A stretch of 64,000 bases of DNA from Oscillatoriaceae cyanobacterium M7585_C2015_266 (GCA_015295835.1 DVEG01000005.1:293081-357080); one strand, 5' to 3'; positions 36,259 to 45,385 are shown, numbered from the stretch's first letter. The notes: generated from the letters alone by a model not told the origin. Translations and numbers: made by a program.

Positions 36259-36727
36259 GCGTCTTTTAAAATTTTTTCTGAAACATTTTTAAATTCAGTC
36301 GCTCTGGATGCTGGTTATTTTTTTCCTTCAATCCCTAAAAGGGATATATGCCAGAGTGCCTTCCGCTTACCAGTATACCGGCTACGGGTTGCCTAGCGCT
36401 TGACTCCATTTTATGCAAAATCGCTTTAACTGAAAGCTAGCATACACTGGTGGGATAATATTTCCAACTGGCGCGCTCGCTTCTGTCTGGATTCCTCCCT
36501 GCTTCTTCTTATGTCACCTATTTAATTGCGCTCTTCTGCTACCCCGAATGTGGAAAATGCTTATTTTCCATCTGCAATCTTGTGGTTGATAGTAACTTTT
36601 ACAGTTTTTACAACAATGGAATTGGATTTTTCTCTTTTATTTCGGCTGCCAAGTTGTATGTTCATATAATAAATATAAAATATATATGGGTGTAGAATGC
36701 CTCAACACTCAACACTACACTTTTTCT
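36259..36727. other. 469-bp intergenic region with palindromes
   Basis: No gene is evident. It holds a CRISPR-repeat-like palindrome at 36331-36345, one GCGCTCGC octamer near 36475, and a perfect hairpin TGGAAAAT-GCTT-ATTTTCCA at 36551-36570. A similar hairpin recurs at 40142-40169. The K-channel transcript ends at its right edge. Confidence 0.5.
36331..36345 (-). repeat. solitary CRISPR-repeat-like palindrome before the PP2C gene
   Basis: On the minus strand ATCCCT-TTT-AGGGAT (6-bp arms) is followed by TGAAGGAAAA, about 72 nt upstream of the PP2C ATG. Its layout and orientation relative to the gene match the copies before smtB and petM. Confidence 0.5.
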
Positions 36728-37804
36728 TTACTCATCTGACTGAACTTGTTTAGGCAGACGAGGGAATCGAGAGCGCAGGGGTCCTAGAATTTTATTAAGA
36801 GTGCGCAATTGTTCGGCGGTGCCCATACAGATGAGGGTATCCCCTTGCATTAGGGGGGTGTCGGCAGTAGGACCACCGATTAGTGTACCGTCAGCACGAC
36901 GAATGGCAAGAACCAGCGCACCGGATTGCGATCGCAGTTTAGCACTTTTGAGGGTATGCCCGACATAAGGACATGTTTCTGAATCGATGAGAAACTCTTC
37001 CAGATAAAAAGTGCGATCAGCTCCAGTAATAATCCCGTCTACAAAGTCCATGACTTGGGGTCTGAGGGCTGCTGCTGCCATTCGTTTACCGCCTGTAATA
37101 TAGGGGGAAACTACTGCATCAGCTCCGCCGCGCTGGAGTTTTTGTAAGGCTTCTTCTGTACTGGCACGAGCGATCGCTCGCACATGAGGGTTGAGAGTTT
37201 TCGCCGAAAGTACAGTATAAAGATTTTCCGCATCTGATGGCAGTGCTGCCACCAAACATACTGCGCGTTCAATTCCCACTTTAATCAAAGTGTCGTCGAG
37301 AGTGGCATCTCCTTGAAAAGTAACATAACCGAGTTTCTGCGCTTCCTGAATAGACTTGCTTTCAAAATCTACAATTACGAAAGAAACGCCTTCCGCTTGA
37401 AATTCAAAAGCGATCTGACGACCAGTGCGGCCGAATCCACAAATAATATAGTGACCAGTTAATGTATCTATCAAGCGTCGTTGTCGCTGTAATCTAATTC
37501 CTTCTTGAAAATAACCCTGAATGATGGCTTCTGTAAATCTGTTGACTATATAACCAATATTGACAATTCCCATCAAAATCAGGACGATGGTAAACAGTCG
37601 CCCTCTTTCTCCCAAAGGATGGGTTTCGCCAAATCCTACTGTGGCGAGGGTGATTACTGTCATGTAAACAGCATCTATCCAAGGCCACCCCTCTACTAGA
37701 CTATACCACAATGTGCCAAGGGCAAGAACCCCGGTAAAAGCGATCGCTCCAGCAATCAGTTCTGTTTGAATGCGTCGGTATTTATCTTCGAGAGTAGAGT
37801 ACAC
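36728..37804 (-). CDS. two-TM potassium channel with RCK (TrkA-N/TrkA-C) domains
   Basis: This is an MthK-type K+ channel or K+ efflux regulator of about 358 aa. Two membrane helices flank a pore loop with the selectivity filter TVGFG (VITLATVGFGETHP). A cytosolic RCK Rossmann domain follows with HYIICGFGRTGRQIAFEF, then LGYVTFQGDATLDDTLIKVGI and a TrkA-C domain (GALVLAIRRADGTLIGGP, LMQGDTLICMGTAEQL). It is predicted to be ligand-gated. I prefer the GTG start at 37804 (YSTLEDKYRRIQTEL follows); a TTG at 37843 would add 13 residues and abut argD directly. The promoter region shared with divergent argD is therefore under 40 bp. Confidence 0.88.
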   Translation of the reverse strand: MYSTLEDKYRRIQTELIAGAIAFTGVLALGTLWYSLVEGWPWIDAVYMTVITLATVGFGETHPLGERGRLFTIVLILMGIVNIGYIVNRFTEAIIQGYFQEGIRLQRQRRLIDTLTGHYIICGFGRTGRQIAFEFQAEGVSFVIVDFESKSIQEAQKLGYVTFQGDATLDDTLIKVGIERAVCLVAALPSDAENLYTVLSAKTLNPHVRAIARASTEEALQKLQRGGADAVVSPYITGGKRMAAAALRPQVMDFVDGIITGADRTFYLEEFLIDSETCPYVGHTLKSAKLRSQSGALVLAIRRADGTLIGGPTADTPLMQGDTLICMGTAEQLRTLNKILGPLRSRFPRLPKQVQSDE

Positions 37805-37843
37805 TGGCTTAAAGAAGATAAAACGAGCAAATTGGAATATCAA

Positions 37844-39127
37844 ATGGAATTAGAGCAAACTATAAGCCCAGAATTCCTACTTGAAAAAAACACTGCTACT
37901 GTCGAGACAAGTCCATTTACTCCAGAAGAATTTAACAAATATGTGATTAACACTTATGCCCGCTTTCCCATAGTTTTAGAGCGGGGTGCCGGTTGTCGTG
38001 TGTGGGATACTCAAGGGCGCGAATATCTTGACTTTGTGGCAGGGATTGCTACTTGTACTTTGGGTCACGCTCACCCTGCTATGGTAGAAGCTATTAGCCG
38101 GCAAATCCAAAAGCTGCATCATGTTTCTAACTTGTATTATATCCCAGAACAGGGAAAACTTGCTAAATGGCTTGTAGAACATTCCTGTGCAGAGGGGGTG
38201 TTTTTCTGTAATTCGGGAGCGGAAGCGAATGAGGCAGCGATTAAACTGGCACGTAAGTATGCCCACACGGTGCTAAATATTAAAGAACCGATAATTTTAA
38301 CAGCTCATGCCAGTTTCCACGGACGAACGTTGGCGACGATTACGGCAACTGGGCAGCCGAAGTATCAGAAATATTTTGAGCCGTTGGTGCCGGGGTTTGA
38401 ATATATTCCCTACAATGATATTGCAGCAGTGGAAAATGCGATCGCTTCTCTAGATGCGAATGAAAAGCGGGTAGCGGCAATTCTTTTAGAACCTCTACAG
38501 GGAGAAGGAGGGGTTCGTCCGGGAGATATAACTTACTTCCAGCGAATTCGAGAAATCTGCAATCAAAAAGGCATTCTGCTGATTTTAGATGAAGTACAAG
38601 TAGGCATAGGGCGCACAGGGCAATTGTGGGGTTACGAAAATCTGGGAATTGAACCGGATATTTTTACTTCTGCCAAGGGTTTGGGCGGGGGTATTCCCAT
38701 CGGTGCGATGCTATGTAAGTCGTTTTGTAATGTATTTCAACCAGGTGAGCATGCTAGCACGTTTGGCGGTAATCCGTTAGCTTGTGCGGTGGCGCTTCGG
38801 GTGTGCGAAATCTTGGAAGAGGAAAATTTGCTGGCGAATGTACGGGCGCGAGGGGAACAGTTGCGCGCTGGCTTGAAAGGGCTGGCAGCAAAATTCTCTA
38901 ATCTAATTGCTGAAATTCGCGGCTGGGGTTTAATTAATGGTATGGAATTGAAGGCTGATGTAGCGGTGACTGCAGCTGATGTGGTAAAAGCAGCGATCGC
39001 TTTTGGTTTGCTTTTAGTTCCAGCGGGCGCTAAGGTTATCCGGTTTGTGCCGCCACTGATTGTTTCAGCAGATGAAGTGGATTGTGCTTTGCTGGCTTTG
39101 GAGCGTGCGATCGCTACGCTTTGTTGA
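37844..39127 (+). CDS. argD: acetylornithine aminotransferase family protein
   Basis: This is a class III PLP aminotransferase, about 427 aa from ATG 37844 (MELEQTISPEFLLEKNTATV). ArgD converts N-acetylglutamate semialdehyde to N-acetylornithine in arginine synthesis. The family marks are FARFPIVLERG-type N-terminus (ARFPIVLERGAGCRVWD), VFFCNSGAEANEAAIKLARK, the ILDEVQVGIGRTGQLWGYE aspartate motif, the Schiff-base Lys in FTSAKGLGGGIPIGAML and HASTFGGNPLACAVAL. An upstream ATG at 37766 would overlap the divergent channel gene and lacks homology, so it is rejected. Substrate choice between acetylornithine and related amines is by family resemblance. Confidence 0.92.
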   Translation: MELEQTISPEFLLEKNTATVETSPFTPEEFNKYVINTYARFPIVLERGAGCRVWDTQGREYLDFVAGIATCTLGHAHPAMVEAISRQIQKLHHVSNLYYIPEQGKLAKWLVEHSCAEGVFFCNSGAEANEAAIKLARKYAHTVLNIKEPIILTAHASFHGRTLATITATGQPKYQKYFEPLVPGFEYIPYNDIAAVENAIASLDANEKRVAAILLEPLQGEGGVRPGDITYFQRIREICNQKGILLILDEVQVGIGRTGQLWGYENLGIEPDIFTSAKGLGGGIPIGAMLCKSFCNVFQPGEHASTFGGNPLACAVALRVCEILEEENLLANVRARGEQLRAGLKGLAAKFSNLIAEIRGWGLINGMELKADVAVTAADVVKAAIAFGLLLVPAGAKVIRFVPPLIVSADEVDCALLALERAIATLC

Positions 39128-39153
39128 AGAGCCGCCCAGTAAATTTCATTTGC

Positions 39154-39957
39154 TTAGGGTAATCCCGGATGCGGTAGTCTCAAATTAGGCAAATCTGTTC
39201 GATATATGCCTGATTGGGAAAAATTGACATAAGCTGGTGTTGATGATGATGCAGGGGGCTTTTGTGATTCTGCTCTGCGGCTGCCCCCCTGCGGTTCTAA
39301 ATATAATCCTATAACGCCATCTAATTTTGCGTTTCCTAAATTGGCGCCGCTAATGTTGGCACCACTGAGGTTAGCACCACTGAGGTTAGCATTTAATAAA
39401 TTGGCGCTGCTAAGATTGGCGCCACTTAGATTAGCTTCTCTTAAGTCAGCTCCTACTAACCGCGCGTCGCTTAAGTCGGCATTTGATAAGTTCGCTCCAA
39501 TTAATTCGCTGTGCCCAAGATTGCAACCACTTAGGTTAGCGCCGCTGAGGTTGGCATTATTTAGTTTTGCTCCTATCATGTTGGCGCCATCTAAGTCGGC
39601 TCCGCAGAGATTGGCTTTTTCTAGGTTGCTATTGACAAAATTGGCAAAACCTAAATCGGCACCACTAAAATTGGCATTTTTAAGTTTGGCATCTAATAAG
39701 TTAATTCCTTTAGCATCTATTCCTCTGAGATCGGCATTTTCTAGGTTAGCTGCTACTAGGTTGGCAAAACAGAGTTCGGCACCGCTCAAATTGGCATCGC
39801 TGAGATTGGCACCATGTAAATTACTAAATACTAATTTAGCACCGCTCAAATCAGCTCCATTGAGATTGAACTGAGCCAGAGAAGCATTACTTAAATCACC
39901 TCCTTGACATTGTTTTGTTTGTAGCAACCGTTTTAGGTAGTCGCTATTTCCACTCAT
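39154..39957 (-). CDS. pentapeptide-repeat protein A
   Basis: This is a 267-aa protein from the ATG at 39957 (MSGNSDYLKRLLQTKQCQGG; an upstream ATG at 39990 adds eleven residues). About 35 consecutive A(D/N)LSGAxL-type pentapeptides between residues 25 and 210 predict a right-handed quadrilateral beta-helix. The C-terminal 55 residues are Pro/Ser-rich and end in HPGLP. Molecular function of such proteins in cyanobacteria is mostly unknown (some are secreted or lumenal). No signal peptide is visible. It is a paralogue of the gene at 40573, with which it shares start and end motifs. Confidence 0.9.
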   Translation of the reverse strand: MSGNSDYLKRLLQTKQCQGGDLSNASLAQFNLNGADLSGAKLVFSNLHGANLSDANLSGAELCFANLVAANLENADLRGIDAKGINLLDAKLKNANFSGADLGFANFVNSNLEKANLCGADLDGANMIGAKLNNANLSGANLSGCNLGHSELIGANLSNADLSDARLVGADLREANLSGANLSSANLLNANLSGANLSGANISGANLGNAKLDGVIGLYLEPQGGSRRAESQKPPASSSTPAYVNFSQSGIYRTDLPNLRLPHPGLP

Positions 39958-40572
39958 GTTTTTTTTACCCTGCGCACTATTTCCAACCATATTTTTTTAA
40001 AAAACTTGGGCTGTTTCGTTTTTGTTGTTTTAAGTGTCTTGCTATCGGTAGTTTTTGGGCACTCGCTCGCAAGCATTAATGTAAAAATTTTCCCCAAGTG
40101 CCTGACACCCTTTATCCAATACCTAATGTTCGCCGCATTCCCGGAAAATTGACTAATGCTTATTTTCCGCAAATTTTATATGTATGAAGGGTGTAACCCC
40201 ACGTATATATTTAACTATAATATACGATAATGGATAGAATGCATATTTTATTCCTACGGTGGCGAGCAATATCCGGAATGGGAAAGGCAGCGAAAAATGA
40301 TACACTTGCCAGCAGCACGAGCAAATGTTAAGCTGATTACAGTCTTTTAGGCTGCCAAAAATGGTGCTGCCCTAGGAGGAGGTGGGTTAGGGCTTTGTTT
40401 TTCTCAAGGTGGCGTTGTATTTTGACAAATATAAACGCGCTCGCTTTTACTTTCAATGCAGAAGCAAGCCCCCTCACCTCTTTAGTGGGAGATGTAAAAA
40501 AATTAGATCCGGCTAAAAAGTAGCGATCGCTACCTCTATACCTATTATTAAAAAATCCTTAAATTTCTTTTT
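39958..40572. other. 615-bp spacer between the two pentapeptide genes
   Basis: I find no intact gene. It contains a hairpin CGGAAAAT...ATTTTCCG (40142-40169) with the AATGCTTATTTTCC core also present near 36557, one HIP1 site, and one GCGCTCGC octamer near 40438. A 39-codon open stretch without a start codon (40231-40350) may be a remnant but is not convincing. Confidence 0.4.
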
Positions 40573-41355
40573 CTATGGCAACCCAAGCCGTGGTGAATTA
40601 GAAGAGCCGCTCTCTGAATGGGGCAAATAAGACATACCACTAGAAGGCATCCCAGAGGAAGAAGGTGGATTTTGTCGAGCCATAACATGCTCCTCTGGGT
40701 AAATACCGATCGCTCCTTCAAGTTTAGCATGTGCTAAATTCGCACCATTCAGATTTGCTCCGCTTAGATTCGCTCCACTCAGATTTACGTTCAATAAATT
40801 AGCACTACTAAGATTTGCTCCACTTAGATTTGCATCGCTTAAATCGGCATCGACTAATCGTGCCTCGCTAAGATTAGCATTTTGAAGATTAGCTGCTACT
40901 AGATTTGCTTTACCGAGATTGGCACCCCCTAAATTTGCCCCGCTCAGATTAGCCATTGTCATATTACTACCAATTGCATTAGCGCCGGCTAAATCAGCGC
41001 CACTGAGATTAGCATTGCTAAGACTGGCATTTACTAGATTGCCGACTCTCAAATCAGCGCCACTGAGATTAGCGTTATTGAGATTACATTCAAATAAATT
41101 AATACCCTTAGCGTCAAGCCCGCTCAAATCAGCACTCGTCAAATCCGCCGCTACCAGGTTAGCAAAACTTAAATCTGCACCGCTTAAGTTTGCTTTGCTG
41201 AGCTTAGCATTATTTAAGTTCGAGAACATTAGTTTTGCCCCGCTTAAATCTGCCCCGCTGAGGTTGAAACGACAAAGATTGGCATCCCTGAGATCCCCTC
41301 CCTGACATTGTTTAGTTTCTAACAGGCGTTTGACGTGTGCAGGATTTCCAGCCAT
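40573..41355 (-). CDS. pentapeptide-repeat protein B
   Basis: This is a 260-aa paralogue of the preceding gene: the N-terminus MAGNPAHVKRLLETKQCQGG matches MSGNSDYLKRLLQTKQCQGG. A long run of ANLSGADL/ANLxxANL pentapeptides (about residues 22-205) follows, and the Ser/Pro/Met-rich C-terminus ends in RLGLP. The shared non-repeat N-terminus and the common GLP end show that the two genes arose by tandem duplication and then diverged in the tail. Function is unknown; a beta-helical scaffold is expected. No signal peptide or membrane helix is visible. Confidence 0.9.
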   Translation of the reverse strand: MAGNPAHVKRLLETKQCQGGDLRDANLCRFNLSGADLSGAKLMFSNLNNAKLSKANLSGADLSFANLVAADLTSADLSGLDAKGINLFECNLNNANLSGADLRVGNLVNASLSNANLSGADLAGANAIGSNMTMANLSGANLGGANLGKANLVAANLQNANLSEARLVDADLSDANLSGANLSSANLLNVNLSGANLSGANLNGANLAHAKLEGAIGIYPEEHVMARQNPPSSSGMPSSGMSYLPHSESGSSNSPRLGLP

Positions 41356-41480
41356 ATTTTTTGCCTTGACGAAAGCCCCCTAAGAGATATCATAAATAAA
41401 AAACGTGTGGGTGATTGCGATCACTTTGACGTATAACAAAGGTGAGTTAAAATGCAGTTATTCCACACTTTAGTGATTAA

Positions 41481-42158
41481 TTAATATTTAGGAAACTGTG
41501 GTTGCCACCATTGATACCAAGAAAACCAGGCTTGCTCTAGAATTGCATAAGCCTTTTCAGGGGAAGAATCTTGCAAAGGAGTAGACAGAAGTGCCCACAG
41601 ACAGCGATTATCGCGCAATTCCTTCTGCCCTAATAACCAAAGTATAATACGCTCAAAACGCATATCGTAGAGTGCCCGATTTTTTCTAAACTGATCCCCT
41701 GTAACTGTTGTATTGCCGCGCGGGTTGATACAAGCGCTTAAATATGCTCGTTCTTCATATACAAAAAGATTGTAAATGCCAATTCCTTCTTTTTGGCGGA
41801 AAACAGGTTTAAATTTATCTGGTGATGAAGGAATAGTTGTGTATTTTTTCAGATAGCCTTTAACATGCCCATCAGTATTAGCAATATAGCGCATTTCTAT
41901 ATCTAGGGGCAAACCATTTTGAATGTAGCGATAGTGCATTCCACCCAAATATGTGTCATATTTTTTTCCACTTTCACCTGGTATAGTTTTGCTATCTATT
42001 GGCTTCCAGGTAGAAAGGGGAACTGTTTTAGGAAAATTCAGGGGAGCAGCTTGGCTTGTTCTTCCAGGAGGAGATAAAATTGATTTTACCAGAACTAACA
42101 TAACTGCGACAGAAAGGAAAGCCAATATTGAAATTCTGATTTTTGTTAGACGGTTCAT
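41481..42158 (-). CDS. cyanoexosortase A system-associated protein
   Basis: This is a 225-aa protein with one N-terminal membrane helix (about 8-28, ISILAFLSVAVMLVLVKSIL) and an extracytoplasmic domain. It shows VPLSTWKPIDSKTIPG, LGGMHYRYIQNGLPLDIEMR, YIANTDGHVKGYL and the tail CLWALLSTPLQD...AWFSWYQWWQPQFP. I recognise the pattern as that of proteins usually encoded next to cyanoexosortase A, probably accessory to export or cell-surface sorting. No exosortase (CrtA-like) gene or PEP-CTERM substrate lies near, which is unusual. The assignment rests on recall of the family pattern. Confidence 0.55.
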   Translation of the reverse strand: MNRLTKIRISILAFLSVAVMLVLVKSILSPPGRTSQAAPLNFPKTVPLSTWKPIDSKTIPGESGKKYDTYLGGMHYRYIQNGLPLDIEMRYIANTDGHVKGYLKKYTTIPSSPDKFKPVFRQKEGIGIYNLFVYEERAYLSACINPRGNTTVTGDQFRKNRALYDMRFERIILWLLGQKELRDNRCLWALLSTPLQDSSPEKAYAILEQAWFSWYQWWQPQFPKY

Positions 42159-42261
42159 AGTTTTTATAAATCTGGCTTGCGATCGCTACCTAATCAAACA
42201 CCACAAAAAAGGCTGAGAGAAAATAAAAACACTCAGCCCTCAGATAAGTATTAAAAAATAT

Positions 42262-45200
42262 TTATTCAGCCCCTTCAATAGGAGCGAAACCTTGACGCTG
42301 AATATTTTCAGTTACCGAGCGCGGTTCTAAGAATTGTAACAGATAATCGGGACCTCCTGCCTTCGAGCCAACACCAGAAAGTTTAAATCCGCCGAAAGGT
42401 TGTCGCGCTACGATTGCACCAGTAATTCCTCGGTTAATATATAAATTACCGACTTCAAATTCTGCCTGTGCCTTAGCGATATGCGACGGCGTGCGAGAAT
42501 ACAAACCGCCAGTGAGGGCGAAATTTGTACCGTTAGCAATTTCCAACGCTTCATCGAAAGTTTTTGCCCGCATTACTGCCAAAACAGGGCCAAAAATTTC
42601 TTCTTGGGCGATAACAGCAGTAGGCTTTACTTCTGTAAAAATTACTGGTCCGATAAAATATCCTGTGTCGGGGGCAGGCATTTCTAAAGCAAGATTTGCT
42701 TCTTTCTTACCTTTTTCTATATATTCGCGAATGCGATCGCGGGCTGCCGCATCAATCACTGGGCCAACTTGAGTGCTAGGCTGTTCTGCTGGGCCAATAT
42801 TCAGCGAGCGCGTTGCCTCAATTAATCGTTGCACGAATATCTCATAAATTGGTTCTAAAACAATAACACGAGAACAAGCCGAGCATTTTTGCCCACTATA
42901 ACCGAATGCCGAATACACCACCCCGGCAACTGCCTGATCTAAATCAGCCGACTCATCAACAATTATTGCATTTTTGCCCCCCATCTCAGCAATCACCCGT
43001 TTCAAATGCTTTTGCCCTGGCTGGAGAATTGCTGCTTCTGCATAAATCCGACAGCCCACTTCCATCGAACCCGTAAACACAATTGTATTTATATCCCGGT
43101 GCTTAACCATATAAGACCCTATAGTAGAGCCTTTACACGGAACATATTGAAAAACACCGGGAGGAGCCCCTGCCTCTACAAGAATTTCTGCCAATTTTGC
43201 CGCTATAACTGATGAAACTTCCGCTGGTTTAAGCAGTGTAGGATTTCCTGCTACCAGTGATGCTACCGTCATCCCCGTAGGAATTGCTAGGGGGAAATTC
43301 CAGGGGGAGATTACTAGAGTAATGCCCCGTGGCTGATAATGATAACGATTAGTTTCGCCAGCGACATCGAAATTATAACCTTTAGCGAGGCGCTCCATTT
43401 CCGAAGCATAATAGCGGCAAAAATCGATCGCTTCTGAAACCTCTGCATCGCACTCCCGCAAGGGTTTACCGACTTCTAATACCATCCAGGCGCACAAAGA
43501 AAATCGCCGCTTTTCCATCAGCTCGGCAGCTTTCCGCAATACCTCAGCTCGCTGCTGCACAGGAGTGCGACGCCACATAGGTAAGGCTGCTTTAGCCGCT
43601 TGTATAGCTTGCTCAGCTTGCTCTTGAGAAATTAATCCGATTTTGCCGATTAATTCGCTGGGATTGGAAGGGTTGACAGAATCGATGAATTGTGATACGT
43701 CACGGTATTCACCGTTAATTAGGGGCAAGTAGGTTTTGCCGAGTTGTTGGCGGATTTCAGTAAGGGCTTGCAGGGCTTGCGAGCGCATTTTGACTTTGGC
43801 AAAGTCTGTATCTGGTGTGCCGAGGAAATAAGAGCCATTAGGAGATTTAGGAATAGTTATTTCTTCGTTTTCCAATTCCCCAGAAGGGGGTGCTATTAAT
43901 TCTTCGAGAGGGCGAGCTTCTACTAGACTTTGTCGCAGAAAGGAGGTGTTAGCGGTATTTTCTAATAAGCGGCGAATTAGGTATGCCATTCCCGGAAGAA
44001 GTTTGCCATAAGGGCAGTAGACACGTACGCGGTGCCCACGCTCAACTACAGCTTTAGCAAGTTTGTCACCCATGCCATAGAGTACTTGCACCTCAAAACG
44101 GCGTTTGGGGATTTTTAGAGATTCAGCGAGCGCAATAGCGTGAGCTTGTGAGCGCACATTGTGCCCAGCGAGCGCAGCGTAGAGGTACTGGTGATTTTCC
44201 AGCAGCAACTGTGTCATCCGCTCGAAATTAGCATCCGTAGCAGATTTTTTGTTATACACTGGTTGTTGCCAGTGCTTTTGTATAGATTTAATAGTTTCCT
44301 GATCCCAGTATGCCCCTTTTACTAGCCGCACAGTAATAGGATTGCCACGTTGTTTTGCCCATGCAATTAAATCTTGCAAGTCTTTTTTACTATCTCTTAA
44401 ATATGCTTGTAAGGTGATACCTATATCGGTGCGGTTGCGGAATTCTTCTTCCATCAGCAATTTTTTAAGTATGCTGAGAGTGATATCTTTATAGCAATAT
44501 TGCTCCATATCGAAGTGCACAGCTGCACCTACTGTTTGCGCGTGGCGGAGTAAGGTGCGAATGCGCTCGCTCACTCGTGCTTCGCTGCCTTTCTCATCTA
44601 GCGGATCAAATTGCGAATAAAATGCCGTTAACTTTACAGATACCTGTACTCGTGGTAAATCTTCCCCATCTGCTTGATCGATCGCTTCTACCGTTGGCCA
44701 ATTTTTAGCTACTTCCGACAGTTGCGTCATCAAATCTAAATAACCGTTTAAATATGATTCCGCCTCTGCTTCTGTAATTACCGCCTCACCCAGTAAATCT
44801 ACCGTGAAAGCCATTTTATCTTTGCGCAGGCGCTCCAGAGTTTTAATTACCTGCTGGATGTTTTCCCCGGCTATATATTTTTGTGCCAGAGTTTCTACTG
44901 CTGGAGCTACTGTCGTGGCTGCAAGTTGCCCAGGCAGAGAGTCAGGATTAGAGAAGTTGAGCAGTTTTTTGAGTGCATCCGGCAGCTCAACTTCCTCTGC
45001 AGTTAGATATTCTTTCAGGTGGCGGGCTATTTCCGGCTTACTTTTAAGTGCCGGCAAGCAATCAATGAAGCGAAATAACTGCACCCGCAAGCCTGGATTA
45101 CTCATCGCCCAAGCAAGCAGTTGCTCATCCCAACGCATGCTCGCGCGTATCTGGGCGAAAAATGAACTCTTTTCTTTAGTTGCTAACAGAAGCTGCTTAG

Positions 45201-45273
45201 CAATTTCCTGGGTTTTAGCTTCGTATTCGCTATTCGATATTTGTACTACCACTTTTGTCTCCACCGGCTGCAC
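42262..45273 (-). CDS. putA: bifunctional proline dehydrogenase / L-glutamate gamma-semialdehyde dehydrogenase
   Basis: This 1003-aa enzyme oxidises proline to glutamate in two steps. The N-terminal half is the FAD-dependent proline dehydrogenase barrel with AVHFDMEQYCYKDITL, ITLQAYLRDSKKDLQDL, VRLVKGAYWDQETIK and AGHNVRSQAHAIALAE. From about residue 505 a P5C (aldehyde) dehydrogenase follows with LVISPWNFPLAIPTGMTVAS, VIAEMGGKNAIIVDES and the catalytic Cys in FGYSGQKCSACSRVIVLE. It lacks the N-terminal DNA-binding ribbon-helix-helix, so it is not a self-repressor. Proline catabolism often serves osmolyte or nitrogen recovery. Confidence 0.95.
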   Translation of the reverse strand: MQPVETKVVVQISNSEYEAKTQEIAKQLLLATKEKSSFFAQIRASMRWDEQLLAWAMSNPGLRVQLFRFIDCLPALKSKPEIARHLKEYLTAEEVELPDALKKLLNFSNPDSLPGQLAATTVAPAVETLAQKYIAGENIQQVIKTLERLRKDKMAFTVDLLGEAVITEAEAESYLNGYLDLMTQLSEVAKNWPTVEAIDQADGEDLPRVQVSVKLTAFYSQFDPLDEKGSEARVSERIRTLLRHAQTVGAAVHFDMEQYCYKDITLSILKKLLMEEEFRNRTDIGITLQAYLRDSKKDLQDLIAWAKQRGNPITVRLVKGAYWDQETIKSIQKHWQQPVYNKKSATDANFERMTQLLLENHQYLYAALAGHNVRSQAHAIALAESLKIPKRRFEVQVLYGMGDKLAKAVVERGHRVRVYCPYGKLLPGMAYLIRRLLENTANTSFLRQSLVEARPLEELIAPPSGELENEEITIPKSPNGSYFLGTPDTDFAKVKMRSQALQALTEIRQQLGKTYLPLINGEYRDVSQFIDSVNPSNPSELIGKIGLISQEQAEQAIQAAKAALPMWRRTPVQQRAEVLRKAAELMEKRRFSLCAWMVLEVGKPLRECDAEVSEAIDFCRYYASEMERLAKGYNFDVAGETNRYHYQPRGITLVISPWNFPLAIPTGMTVASLVAGNPTLLKPAEVSSVIAAKLAEILVEAGAPPGVFQYVPCKGSTIGSYMVKHRDINTIVFTGSMEVGCRIYAEAAILQPGQKHLKRVIAEMGGKNAIIVDESADLDQAVAGVVYSAFGYSGQKCSACSRVIVLEPIYEIFVQRLIEATRSLNIGPAEQPSTQVGPVIDAAARDRIREYIEKGKKEANLALEMPAPDTGYFIGPVIFTEVKPTAVIAQEEIFGPVLAVMRAKTFDEALEIANGTNFALTGGLYSRTPSHIAKAQAEFEVGNLYINRGITGAIVARQPFGGFKLSGVGSKAGGPDYLLQFLEPRSVTENIQRQGFAPIEGAE

Positions 45274-45340
45274 TTTAGGCTTGCAGAAAGCGACGGGCTG
45301 GCTCGCCCACCGCTTAAGTTTAAGCCAATCTTTTATTATA

Positions 45341-45385
45341 GGGGATTAGGAGAGTGGGGATTATGGGATTAGAGGATTAGGTTGC
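45341..45385 (+). repeat. GGGGATTAGG short tandem-like repeat tract
   Basis: Irregular repeats of GGGATTA(G) units (AGGGGATTAGGAGAGTGGGG, then ATTATGGGATTAGAGGATTA) lie upstream of putA. Related tracts occur at about 3437-3490 (within cobJ) and 28001-28020. They resemble the short tandemly repeated sequences described in filamentous cyanobacteria. Confidence 0.5.

Noticed and set aside
39341..39874. Long open frame (177 codons) opposite pentapeptide gene A, and a similar one at 40919-41305
   Set aside because: These are mirror frames of the periodic pentapeptide DNA (APLRLA repeats). Repetition keeps them open; there is no independent evidence.
39954..40172. 72-codon open frame upstream of pentapeptide gene A
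   Set aside because: It has basic, low-complexity content and no homology, and overlaps the gene start. It is more likely leader DNA.
40231..40350. 39-codon open stretch (WIECIFYSYGGEQYPEWERQ and on) in the spacer
   Set aside because: It reads like protein but has no start codon, no RBS and no recognised family. A stretch of this length can be open by chance.
44804..45349. 181-codon open frame antisense to the putA 5' end
   Set aside because: It is antisense to the well-conserved proline dehydrogenase N-terminus, with Ser/Cys/Arg-rich low-complexity protein and no RBS.
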